From contig NW_015971559.1 in assembly GCF_000182565.1 (NCBI RefSeq), forward strand, positions 1 to 64,000: 64,000 bases of DNA, in the 5' to 3' direction. This DNA is from Spizellomyces punctatus DAOM BR117. Lineage: Eukaryota > Chytridiomycota > Chytridiomycetes > Spizellomycetales > Spizellomycetaceae. Numbering within the stretch: the first letter of the stretch is position 1; every line of letters starts with the position of its first letter. The notes beneath the pieces were generated by a model, which was not told where the DNA came from, did not search any database, and saw only the letters and a program-made list of their open reading frames with translations. Shown piece after piece: positions 1 through 9,187 of this stretch. Both the position numbers and the translations under genes were made by a program.

Positions 1-41
1 AGTTATGATCGAGGCATCGGCACTGACGGTTTTCCTACTCA

Positions 42-239
42 TTATAGACTACTTTTAACATGCTCGATAAATACACTAAATGCATTGCAACACTTTCTAA
101 CCATTAAATAATGCTTTCTCCACATGTACTCAGCAAAATATCCACCAATATCTGCTCTTCCAGTCTTAGGAATGCTTATTTTTATAGCATTCCAAGTAGA
201 TTCAATTCTTTGACTGTGTACACCTATATCTGGGTTAAT
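42..239 (-). pseudogene. Merlin/ISXO2-like transposase C-terminal fragment
   Basis: On the minus strand about 65 codons are open up to a TAA at 42-44. The reading contains GVHSQRIESTWNAIK, followed by a GGYFAEYMWRKHY segment. This is the pattern of the C-terminal part of ISXO2-like/Merlin DDE transposases (proline-aspartate, then H-T/S-Q, an IE.W helix, and a Y-L/F-E/A-E-Y-M-W-R helix). The N-terminal catalytic part is absent because the copia sequence of remnant A begins at about 240. It is therefore a fragment, and the copia material may have inserted or recombined into it. I identify the family from remembered motifs, not from a search. Confidence 0.55.
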
Positions 240-1851
240 GGAGTGATGCTGGAAGGCCTCTGAGTCTCTTGAACTGTAGCAAGCCCTTCTTGGTTGTCCA
301 AGAACAAAGGCTCCCCTCCCAGAGGAATCTCAAGCTTGCTGTCTTGCTGTGGTACACTCTGCTCCCATTCCTGAGTGCTCCACATGAAGTTTCCATCAAA
401 GATGACATCCATTGAGATAATAACTTGGCTCATTTCAGGTACCCACAGTCTGTAGGCCTTACTCTGGGTACTGTAGCTGACCATGACTGCCTTCTTGGCC
501 TTCTCATCAAGTTTTGACCGCTTTTCCTTTGGAATATGAGTGTAGGCCATGCAGCCAAACACTCTGAGGTGCTGGAGATCTGGTTTACCGCCTGTAAACT
601 CTTGAAATGGTGTTGATTGGTTGCTGAGTGCTGCAGTGGGGCTCCTGTTCCTGAGATAGACCACTGTCATGATTGCCTCGCCCCAGAACTTGTAGCTGAG
701 TCCACTGTGGTGCAGCATGCACCTTCCCATTTCCACCAGCATCCTGTTCATCCTCTCAGCAACACCATTCTGCTCTGGTGTGTAGGGGGTGCTGAATTGC
801 TGCTGAATTCCCTTCTGTTTGCAGAATTTCTTGAATTCTTCACCCACATACTCTTCCCCATTGTCTGATCTGAGAGTTTTGATCTTCTGCCCCGTGAAGT
901 TGGTTGCCCAGGCCTCAAACTCCTTGAATTTGCTGAGAACCTCACTCTTCTCCTTCAGAAGATAAACTGCCATCATCCTTGACTTGTCATCAATGAATGT
1001 GACAAAGTACTTTGCTCCACCATGACTTGGTGTCTTCATGAGCCCACACACATCACTGTGAACCACCCCCAGCAATAGAGCCACTCTAGCTGCTTCTCCC
1101 TTTGGAAAGGGATGCCTGGTGATCTTTCCAATGGCACAGGCTTCACATGGTGATGTTTCTGTGTGATTCTTGACCTCCAGACCGCTTCCCAGCTGGTTCC
1201 TAGCCAAGATTTTGATGCTGTTGACATTCAGGTGTCCTAACCTGCGATGCCAGAGGTCCAAACTCATTCCAGAGGCTATGTTTGCATGTTCTCTTGCATG
1301 AAACATGTATAGACCGCCCCCTAGAGTTCCCTGGATTGCTTCCTGGCCATCTGAAGTCTTGATACAGCATCCCTTGCTGCCAAACTCAACTTTGGCACCA
1401 TTTTCAGTGGCTCTTCTTACTGAAAACAAGTTCTTTTCAAGCTTGGGAACAAACCACACGTCTCTGAGGGTACAGAATCGGTTTCTGCCTGTCTCAAGTG
1501 TGATCTGGCCCTTCCCTATTGCCTGAACTGTTCTGTTGTCCGCCAGATGGACTTGAATTGGTGACATCTCCGTGTAATTGGTCATCCAATCCTTCCTATG
1601 TGACATGTGCTGTGAGGCACCCGAGTCCACAATCCACCAGACTGCTCCCTGAGAGGTTTTGGTGTCATCTCCCAACTGAGCAAAGAATAGGAATTCATTC
1701 TGAGTTGCCTGACTGGTGCTGGCTTGATTGGCTTGTTGTTTGGTGTCCGCCAGAAACTTCCTGCAGTCCTTCTTGAAGTGACCTTTCTTGTTGCAATAGA
1801 AGCACTTCCCTGCTATCTTCTTGGTCCCACCATGCTTGCCAACCTTCTGCC
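240..1851 (-). pseudogene. Copia remnant A: zinc knuckle, protease, integrase fragment
   Basis: Open on the minus strand from inside LTR L1 (no ATG; the frame enters through GTG) to 224. It carries the CCHC knuckle CFYCNKKGHFKKDC, the retropepsin motif DSGASQHM, the GAG-pre-integrase block (LWHRRLGHLN) and the integrase core with SDNGEEY and NGVAERMNR. The gag N-terminus is missing: LTR L1 is followed directly by the sequence just upstream of the zinc knuckle. RT and RNase H are also missing. From about 470 down to 240 it differs much more from copia B than the rest does, so this end derives from another copia subfamily. Remnant E at 16,377 has the same LTR/gag junction in the opposite orientation. 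Confidence 0.85.
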
Positions 1852-2364
1852 TATTGAAACTTAGCGCTTGGAACACTGATTTCCCGTGTAGAAATCACTT
1901 CTGAAAGACCTAGTAATGCCTGTGGCCGCTAGTAAGACTTCTGGGTGCAGTAACTTGTGGGATAACACGCTTGTATTAATCCAGAGATGTTCAAAAGTCC
2001 CCTTTATATAACCCAGTACATTCTCCAGCCTCCCTCCACCTTTGTTTACTGTTTACATGCTTCAGCCCACTTGTTTACATGCTCAGCCGTGCTCAGCAGT
2101 GCTCAGCAGCTTCAGCCATGCCTTGGCAAACATTACCTGAAGATCTAGATCATCACAAACCTTCCAGACCTTCTAAGAGTGCTTACATGATGATTTACCC
2201 CTTTAAATCATTCCCACACGCGTCTGTGATCATTCTGATTACTCTAAGTCCAATTCCCCACGTTGCAACTTAGCCAAATCAGATGTGAACTGTCTAATGA
2301 CATCCCAGCATGATCTCACATGATTTATAGATCATACAGCGTGGTTTAAGCCTGAATCTCAACA
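1852..2364 (-). repeat. Copia LTR L1 (3' LTR of B, abutting A)
   Basis: About 513 bp. Read on the minus strand it starts TGTTGAGATTCAGG and ends TTTCAATA; the expected terminal CA has become TA, and restoring it would give a 6-bp TGTTGA/TCAACA inverted terminus. A TATATAA box lies about mid-LTR (plus-strand complement near 2,005-2,015). It shares private variants with L6 (15,865-16,376), such as the GTGGAGGG block and a CTAGGTCTTTCAG block, which mark the pair as mirror copies. Confidence 0.85.
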
Positions 2365-5300
2365 CTCCCACTCAGTGAATCATCTGATTTCCGACAGAGA
2401 CCCATTTCACCACAAAGTTTAAGGTGCTTTGTCTTGGGTAGAGCCTTGGTGAGAATGTCAGCCATCATTTCTTCTGTCTGACAGTACTTGAGGCTGATTT
2501 TCTTGTCTTCTACTGCTTGTCTGATGAAGTGGTGCTGCACATCAATATGTTTGGTCCTTGCATGATGTGTTGGGTTGTTGGCAAGTGCTATGGCGCCCTG
2601 ATTGTCACCATACAATGTTGTAGGACCACTTTGCTGATGTCCTAGCTCGCCTAGAAGTGTTCTGAACCAGATAACTTCCTTGGTAGCTTGACAAAGAGCC
2701 ATGTACTCTGACTCTGTTGATGATAGAGCGACTGTAGGTTGCCTCTTGCTTTGCCAGCTGACTGTGCTGCTGCCAATCTTGACTAAGAAGCCAGTGGTAG
2801 ACTTCCTGAAGTCCAAATCACCGCCCCAATCTGCATCAGAGTATGCAGATAGCTCCCACTTGCTCTGAATGCCACCCAGTTGAAGTCCTAGGTCTGTGGT
2901 GCCATTCAGGTACCACATGATCCGTTTGACTGCTATCCAGTGCTGATGTGCGGGGTTGGAAAGGTACTGGCTGACTGATCCAACTGCCGCTGCTATGTCT
3001 GGTCTGGTGCCCAGCATTGCATAAATGAGACTTCCAACAGCACTTCTGAAAGGAACCCCATTCATTTCTTGCTGTTCTGCCTCAGTTTGTGGTGACATGG
3101 CCTTGGTGAGCTTCTGGCCATTCTCTAGTGGTGTGGCAACTGGTTTGCTGTTACTCATATTGAATTTCTGCAATGTTTGACTGAGGTACCGCTGTTGGGA
3201 GAGCCAGATTGACCTGTTGGCTCTGTCCCTGACCACTTGAATGCCGAGAAAATGCTCTAACTGGCCCATATCAGCCATCTTGAACCGCTTCTTGAGTTCT
3301 TCTTTGAGTTTTAACAACTCCTGGTCGTCCTTTGATGCCAGAATAAGGTCATCCACATATAGGATAAGGTGGATGCCCATCTTCTTGTTGATGTACAGCC
3401 CGTGGTCTGATTCACACCTTTCAAAGCCAAGTTCTTTGAGTTGCCCATCAATGACTTTGTTCCAGGCTCTTGGAGCTTGCTTTAGCCCGTACAAACTCTT
3501 CTTCAGCTTGCAGACAAGCCCATTTGCCATGGTGAAGCCTTCTGGTTGGTCCATGTAGATGTCCTCCTCAATGGTCCCATTCAAGAATGCTGTTTTGACA
3601 TCCATTTGGTGAATCTCCATGTCCTTCATGGCTGCTAGTGTCAGGACCATCCTGATGGTTGCAAACTTGACTACTGGGGCAAATGTCTCCTTGTAGTCCA
3701 GTCCTTCAACTTGGGAGTATCCTTTGGCTACCAGTCTGGCCTTGTAGCGCTCTACAGAGCCATCTGACTTGAGTTTCAGCTTGAAAACCCACTTGCAGCC
3801 AACTGTGGATCTTCCTGGTGGTAGTTTGACTAAGTCCCATGTCTGATTCTCCATCAGAGAGTCATATTCTGCTTTGACAGCTACCTCCCACTGTTTGGCA
3901 TCATGTCTGGTCCTAGCTTCGGCCAGAGTGCTGGGTTCTTCCTGTGGAACTTCCCCAATGGTGAAGGCAAAAGCCAGATTTGACTGAGTTGGCTTTGCAA
4001 TCCACCACTCTCCCGGTGGTTTGTGAAATCTGGCACTCTTCCTGCTGAGTTCTGGCACTTCCTCAGCATCCTGGAAGTCGTCCCCATCATCTTCTGATGC
4101 TGAAGAGTTGTCTGGAGTGATGCTGGATGGTCTCTGAGTCTCTTCAACCATCCCTAGCCCTTCTTGGTTGTCCAAGAATGAAGGCTCCCCTCCCAGAGGC
4201 ATCTGTAGCTCTTGGTCTTGCTGTGGTACACTCTGCAGTCGCTGCTGAGTGCTCCACATCAAGTTTTCATCAAAGATGACATCCCTTGACATGACAACTT
4301 GGTTCATTTCAGGTACCCACAGTCTGTAGGCCTTACTCTGAGTGCTGTAGCCGACCATGACTGCCTTCTTGGCCTTCTCATCAAGTTTTGACCGCTTTTC
4401 CTTTGGAATATGAGTGTAGGCCATGCAGCCAAACACTCTGAGGTGCTGGAGATCTGGTTTACCGCCTGTAAACTCTTGAAATGGTGTTGATTGGTTGCTG
4501 AGTGCTGCAGTGGGGCTCCTGTTCCTGAGATAGACCACTGTCATGATTGCCTCGCCCCAGAACTTGTAGCTGAGTCCACTGTGGTGCAGCATGCACCTTC
4601 CCATTTCCACCAGCATCCTGTTCATCCTCTCAGCAACACCATTCTGCTCTGGTGTGTAGGGGGTGCTGAATTGCTGCTGAATTCCCTTCTGTTTGCAGAA
4701 TTTCTTGAATTCTTCACCCACATACTCTTCCCCATTGTCTGATCTGAGAGTTTTGATCTTCTGCCCCGTGAAGTTGGTTGCCCAGGCCTCAAACTCCTTG
4801 AATTTGCTGAGAACCTCACTCTTCTCCTTCAGAAGATAAACTGCCATCATCCTTGACTTGTCATCAATGAATGTGACAAAGTACTTTGCTCCACCATGAC
4901 TTGGTGTCTTCATGAGCCCACACACATCACTGTGAACCACCCCCAGCAATAGAGCCACTCTAGCTGCTTCTCCCTTTGGAAAGGGATGCCTGGTGATCTT
5001 TCCAATGGCACAGGCTTCACATGGTGATGTTTCTGTGTGATTCTTGACCTCCAGACCGCTTCCCAGCTGGTTCCTAGCCAAGATTTTGATGCTGTTGACA
5101 TTCAGGTGTCCTAACCTGCGATGCCAGAGGTCCAAACTCATTCCAGAGGCTATGTTTGCATGTTCTCTTGCATGAAACATGTATAGACCGCCGCCTAGAG
5201 TTCCCTGGATTGCTTCCTGGCCATCTGAAGTCTTGATACAGCATCCCTTGCTGCCAAACTCAACTTTGGCACCATTTTCAGTGGCTCTTCTTACTGAAAA

Positions 5301-6350
5301 CAAGTTCTTTTCAAGCTTGGGAACAAACCACACATCTCTGAGGGTACAGAATCGGTTTCTGCCTGTCTCAAGTGTGATCTGGCCCTTCCCTATTGCCTGA
5401 ACTGTTCTGTTGTCCGCCAGATGGACTTGAATTGGTGACATCTCCGTGTAATTGGTCATCCAATCCTTCCTATGTGACATGTGCTGTGAGGCACCCGAGT
5501 CCACAATCCACCAGACTGCTCCCTGAGAGGTTTTGGTGTCATCTCCTGACTGAGCAAAGAATAGGAACTCATTCTGAGTTGCCTGACTGGTGCTGGCTTG
5601 ATTGGCTTGTTGTTTAGTGTCTGCCAGAAACTTCCTGCAGTCCTTCTTGAAGTGACCCTTCTTGTTGCAATAGAAGCACTTCCCTGCTATCTTCTTGGTC
5701 CCACCATGCTTGCCAACCTTCTGCCTGCCATCCCTGCTGAAAAAGGCCTTCCCTTTGCTATCTCCTTCACCCCCAGCTTCCTTCCTGCGTGTTTCTTCAT
5801 GCAAAAGCCATGATGTGAGGAATTCCAGCGTCAGAGAATCACTCCTGGCCTCCAAAGACACCACCAGCTGTTCATAACTCTCTGGTAGGCTGTAGAGTAG
5901 GGTGATGACTTGGTCTTCTTCACTGACTGGCGCCCCAATGGCCGCCAACTGCTGACCCATTGTCCTGACCATGTTTATGTGTCCCAGCATGCCCCCAGTG
6001 CCATCTTCCATCTTCAGAGTGAGAAATTTCCTCCTTAGATAGAGCCTACTGGCAATTCCCTTCCTTTGGTGGATGTCACTGAGCTTTAACCAGGCCTCCT
6101 TTGCAGTTACAGCGGTCTGTACATGCATGAGTTGGGCATCACTCAGTGACAGAGTAATTACAGCCATTGCCCGCTCATCCCTTCTCCTCCAATCCTTCTC
6201 AGAGGTTCCCTCCATGCTCTCATCCCCCTCAATCACACCCCACAGCCCCTTTTCCTTCAGCAACATCGTCATTTTGAACTTCCAGAGGTGGTAGTTGATG
6301 CCATTGAACGTTTCCATCGTGAGTTTGGTGTCCAAGTCTGTGTTTGACAT
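2346..6350 (-). CDS. Copia gag-pol polyprotein (element B), 1,334 aa
   Basis: A single uninterrupted ORF. Domains in order: N-terminal gag region (YHLWKFKMTMLLKEKG, typical of copia gag), CCHC knuckle at about residues 222-235, retropepsin DSGA at about 283, GAG-pre-integrase, integrase core with SDNG at about 535, RT of the RVT_2 type with YVDD at about 998, and copia RNase H near the C-terminus ([30 protein letters not shown]). The last six codons and the stop lie inside the 3' LTR. Compared with copy D it carries several C-to-T or G-to-A replacements in the integrase (GGEY to GEEY, T to M, A to V), so it may encode a weakened enzyme despite being open. The ATG is shared by copies C and D. 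Confidence 0.92.
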   Translation of the reverse strand: MSNTDLDTKLTMETFNGINYHLWKFKMTMLLKEKGLWGVIEGDESMEGTSEKDWRRRDERAMAVITLSLSDAQLMHVQTAVTAKEAWLKLSDIHQRKGIASRLYLRRKFLTLKMEDGTGGMLGHINMVRTMGQQLAAIGAPVSEEDQVITLLYSLPESYEQLVVSLEARSDSLTLEFLTSWLLHEETRRKEAGGEGDSKGKAFFSRDGRQKVGKHGGTKKIAGKCFYCNKKGHFKKDCRKFLADTKQQANQASTSQATQNEFLFFAQSGDDTKTSQGAVWWIVDSGASQHMSHRKDWMTNYTEMSPIQVHLADNRTVQAIGKGQITLETGRNRFCTLRDVWFVPKLEKNLFSVRRATENGAKVEFGSKGCCIKTSDGQEAIQGTLGGGLYMFHAREHANIASGMSLDLWHRRLGHLNVNSIKILARNQLGSGLEVKNHTETSPCEACAIGKITRHPFPKGEAARVALLLGVVHSDVCGLMKTPSHGGAKYFVTFIDDKSRMMAVYLLKEKSEVLSKFKEFEAWATNFTGQKIKTLRSDNGEEYVGEEFKKFCKQKGIQQQFSTPYTPEQNGVAERMNRMLVEMGRCMLHHSGLSYKFWGEAIMTVVYLRNRSPTAALSNQSTPFQEFTGGKPDLQHLRVFGCMAYTHIPKEKRSKLDEKAKKAVMVGYSTQSKAYRLWVPEMNQVVMSRDVIFDENLMWSTQQRLQSVPQQDQELQMPLGGEPSFLDNQEGLGMVEETQRPSSITPDNSSASEDDGDDFQDAEEVPELSRKSARFHKPPGEWWIAKPTQSNLAFAFTIGEVPQEEPSTLAEARTRHDAKQWEVAVKAEYDSLMENQTWDLVKLPPGRSTVGCKWVFKLKLKSDGSVERYKARLVAKGYSQVEGLDYKETFAPVVKFATIRMVLTLAAMKDMEIHQMDVKTAFLNGTIEEDIYMDQPEGFTMANGLVCKLKKSLYGLKQAPRAWNKVIDGQLKELGFERCESDHGLYINKKMGIHLILYVDDLILASKDDQELLKLKEELKKRFKMADMGQLEHFLGIQVVRDRANRSIWLSQQRYLSQTLQKFNMSNSKPVATPLENGQKLTKAMSPQTEAEQQEMNGVPFRSAVGSLIYAMLGTRPDIAAAVGSVSQYLSNPAHQHWIAVKRIMWYLNGTTDLGLQLGGIQSKWELSAYSDADWGGDLDFRKSTTGFLVKIGSSTVSWQSKRQPTVALSSTESEYMALCQATKEVIWFRTLLGELGHQQSGPTTLYGDNQGAIALANNPTHHARTKHIDVQHHFIRQAVEDKKISLKYCQTEEMMADILTKALPKTKHLKLCGEMGLCRKSDDSLSGSVEIQA

Positions 6351-6510
6351 GTCTGAGCTGATTTGGTGAGTGGATTTGTTGTTGGGGAAGAGGTGAAATC
6401 ATCCTGGTATGGTAGGTGGTCCAAATATGAGGTTGGGAAGAAGATAGGTCTGTCAGGAAGATGGTGTGGCTGTCAGGAAAGAGATTTGAAGCAGGAAAAT
6501 ATCAGTGACA

Positions 6511-6529
6511 GCTATCAGGGCTCATAACC
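6511..6529 (-). promoter_or_regulatory. Primer binding site, half-tRNA(iMet) type
   Basis: Directly inside the 5' LTR, the minus strand reads GGTTATGAGCCCTGATAGC. The first 12 bases are complementary to the anticodon stem-loop of eukaryotic initiator tRNA-Met (GGGCUCAUAACC), not to its 3' CCA end. This is the priming mode established for Drosophila copia and yeast Ty5. The same motif follows L3 and L4, and a related one follows the X LTR (38,330-38,344). Confidence 0.75.
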
Positions 6530-7041
6530 TATTGAAACTTAGCGCTTGGAACACTGATTTCCTGTGTAGAAATCACTTCTGAAAGGCCTAGTAATGCCTG
6601 TGGCCGCTAGTAAGACTTCTGGGTGCAGTAACTTGTGGGATAACACACTTGTATTAATCCAGAGACATTCAAAAGCCCCCTTTATATAACCCAGTACATT
6701 CTCCAGCCTCGCTCCGCCTTTGTTTACTGTTTACATTTTTCAGCCCACTTGTTTACATGCTCAGCCGTGCTCAGCAGTGCTCAGCAGCTTCAGCCATGCC
6801 TTGGCAAACATTACCTGAAGATCTAGATCATCACAAACCTTCCAGACCTTCTAAGAGTGCTTACATGATGATTTACCCCTTTAAATCATTCCACACGCGT
6901 CTGTGATCATTCTGATTACTCTAAGTCCAATTCCCCACGTTGCAACTTAGCCAAATCAGATGTGAACTGTCTAATGACATCCCAGCATGATCTCACATGA
7001 TTTATAGATCATACAGCGTGGTTTAAGCCTGAATCTCAACA
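6530..7041 (-). repeat. Copia LTR L2 (5' LTR of B)
   Basis: 512 bp, same ends as L1. It shares with L3 (8,497-9,008) a set of variants absent from L1/L6 and L4: an AAAAATG in place of AGCATG, a GCGAGG block, and a GGGGGCTTTTGAATG block. The TG tip abuts gypsy sequence at 7,042. Confidence 0.85.
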
Positions 7042-8437
7042 TCTGCAAGCCCTCAGGCAGAACAAGCTGTATGCCAACCCCAGCAAGTGCCAGTTCTTCA
7101 AGCAAGAAGTAGAGTTTCTTGGCCATGTAGTCTCACATGAAGGAGTCAAGCTTGACCCCAAGAAAGTGCAGACTGTTCAAGAATGGCCGACCCCCAAGAG
7201 TGTCACTGAAGTCAGACAGTTCATGGGACTAGTGAACTACTTCCATAGCTTTCTGAAGGACCTGGCAAAGCAAGCTGCACCATTGACAGACCTGTTGAGG
7301 AATGACAAGCCCTGGACCTGGTCTGAACCTCAGGAGAAAGCTTTTCAGCAGCTGAAGGATATGGTTACCAAAGCTCCTGTACTCAGACCCTTTGACCCAG
7401 CCTTGCCTACCACTGTCTTCCCTGATGCCTCAGGTTATGCAGTTGGTGCATGGCTTGGACAGGATGATGGGAAAGGCATGAGACCAGTTGCCTACCACTC
7501 CAGGAAGATGGCCCCAGCAGAGACCAGATATGACACCAGAGAACAAGAGCTGTTAGCCATCCATGATGCCCTCAGAGTTTGGAGGCCCTACTTGGAAGGA
7601 ACCCCCTTCAAAGTTATCTCAGACCACCAGTCCCTCAAGTGGCTACAGAACCAGCCCTTCTTGACCAGAAGACAAGCCAGATGGGTCATGAACTTCCAAT
7701 CTTTTGACTTTGAGATTGGTTATGGCCCAGGAAGACTCCACATAGTGGCAGACATCCTGTCTAGAAGACCAGACTTGGTCCCAAGATGCATCAAGTGCAA
7801 GGCCTTAGTGACAGCAGAGTTGAATGCTGTAACCCACACCACCAGCACCCTTCAACAGAGATTGAAGACCAGTACCATAGAAGATCCAGAACTGCAAGAG
7901 CTCATCCAAGCTTTGGATGACCCCAAGAGACCAGAAAATCAGCAACAAAGGCTCAAGTACCTCAGACATGAAGATGGGTTGCTCTACTTTCAAGATAGGA
8001 TCTTTGTCCCCAATGACCAAGACCTAAGGTTGAGCCTACTCCAAGAAACCCATGACACTCAGTATGCTGGACACTTTGGCATCACCAAGACCCATGATGC
8101 CCTAGCAAGGCATTACTACTGGCCAAGGATGTACAAGGACATTAAGAAGTATGTCAAGTCTTGTGATTCCTGCCAGAGAAGCAACCCTGGTCAGCAACCA
8201 CCAGCAGGCTTGCTGCAGCCCCTCCCAGTACCTAAGACCAGATGGAGCCAGATCTCCATTGACCTGATCCCTGACCTACCTATGACTTCCTCTGATCACA
8301 ATGCCATCTTTGTCATTGTTGACAGATTGTCAAAGAGAGGCCACTTCATCCCTACCACCAGCAGAGCCTCAGCCAAGAACCTGGCCCTGCTCTTCTTGAA
8401 GCACATCTTCAAGCACCATGGCCTCCCAGAAGTGATT
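7042..8437 (+). pseudogene. Gypsy (G1 family) RT/RNase H/integrase fragment
   Basis: Plus-strand fragment closely matching G1 pol. It starts in the RT thumb ([10 protein letters not shown]), continues through RNase H (FPDASGYAVGAWLGQ), the integrase zinc-binding module (H..H then SCDSCQRS) and the start of the integrase core (SIDLIPDLP), and stops at GLPEVI. Both edges are junctions to copia DNA: LTR L2 at the left, a 59-bp copia stub at the right. The ORF (7,166-8,515) runs in frame through the stub and ends at the copia stop inside L3, an accidental fusion of 449 codons. No functional element is possible: LTRs, gag, protease, the RT core and the C-terminal half of the integrase are absent. 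It is the spacer at the centre of the inverted repeat. Confidence 0.88.
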
Positions 8438-8496
8438 CTTAAACTTTGTGGTAAAATGGGTCTCTGTCGGAAATCAGATGATTCACTGAGTGGGAG
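8438..8496 (+). pseudogene. Copia pol 3' end and polypurine tract stub
   Basis: 59 bp identical in kind to the end of copia D pol ([15 protein letters not shown]) plus the tract ACTGAGTGGGAG, immediately followed by LTR L3. It shows that L3 is formally the 3' LTR of a copy whose remainder is gone, or that L3 lies in a former tandem array. Confidence 0.8.
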
Positions 8497-9008
8497 TGTT
8501 GAGATTCAGGCTTAAACCACGCTGTATTTTCTATAAATCATGTGAGATCATGCTGGGATGTCATTAGACAGTTCACATCTGATTTGGCTAAGTTACAACG
8601 TGGGGAATTGGACTTAGAGTAATCAGAATGATCACAGACGCGTGTGGAATGATTTAAAGGGGTAAATCATCATGTAAGCACTCTTAGAAGGTCTGGAAGG
8701 TTTGTGATGATCTAGATCTTCAGGTAATGTTTGCCAAGGCATGGCTGAAGCTGCTGAGCACTGCTGAGCACGGCTGAGCATGTAAACAAGTGGGCTGAAA
8801 AATGTAAACAGTAAACAAAGGCGGAGCGAGGCTGGAGAATGTACTGGGTTATATAAAGGGGGCTTTTGAATGTCTCTGGATTAATACAAGTGTGTTATCC
8901 CACAAGTTACTGCACCCAGAAGTCTTACTAGCGGCCACAGGCATTACTAGGCCTTTCAGAAGTGATTTCTACACAGGAAATCAGTGTTCCAAGCGCTAAG
9001 TTTCAATA
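8497..9008 (+). repeat. Copia LTR L3
   Basis: 512 bp, TGTTGAGATT to TTTCAATA, plus strand. It is followed by the GGTTATGAGCCC primer site and a leader into copy C. Mirror partner of L2 by shared variants. A small private change (TATTTTCTATAAATC in place of TATGATCTATAAATC) distinguishes it. Confidence 0.85.
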
Positions 9009-9187
9009 GGTTATGAGCCCTGATAGCTGTCACTGATATTTTCCTGCTTCAAATCTCTTTTCTGACAGCCACACCATCTTCCTGACGGACCTATCTTCTT
9101 CCCAACCTCATATTTGGACCACCTACCATACCAGGATGATTTCACCTCTTCCCCAACAACAAATCCACTCACCAAATCAGCTCAGAC

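Larger units (their letters stand above)
1852..7041 (-). mobile_element. Copia B, complete LTR retrotransposon
   Basis: Full-length Ty1/copia element of about 5.2 kb on the minus strand: 5' LTR L2 (6,530-7,041), half-tRNA PBS, a 1,334-codon gag-pol ORF, purine-rich tract (ACTGAGTGGGAG) directly before the 3' LTR L1 (1,852-2,364). The flanks are not unique DNA: L2 abuts a gypsy pol fragment exactly at the LTR tip, and L1 abuts copia remnant A. No target-site duplication can be scored because the two flanks belong to different repeats, which implies later rearrangement or nested insertion. Confidence 0.9.

Noticed and set aside
617-1776. Plus-strand ORFs of 60-105 codons over the copia region, repeated in each copy
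   Set aside because: Antisense shadows of the copia gag-pol, recurring identically wherever the element is present.
7166-8515. 449-codon gypsy-copia fusion as a novel gene
   Set aside because: It is a chance in-frame junction of two truncated elements, ending at the copia LTR stop; no promoter or start specific to it.
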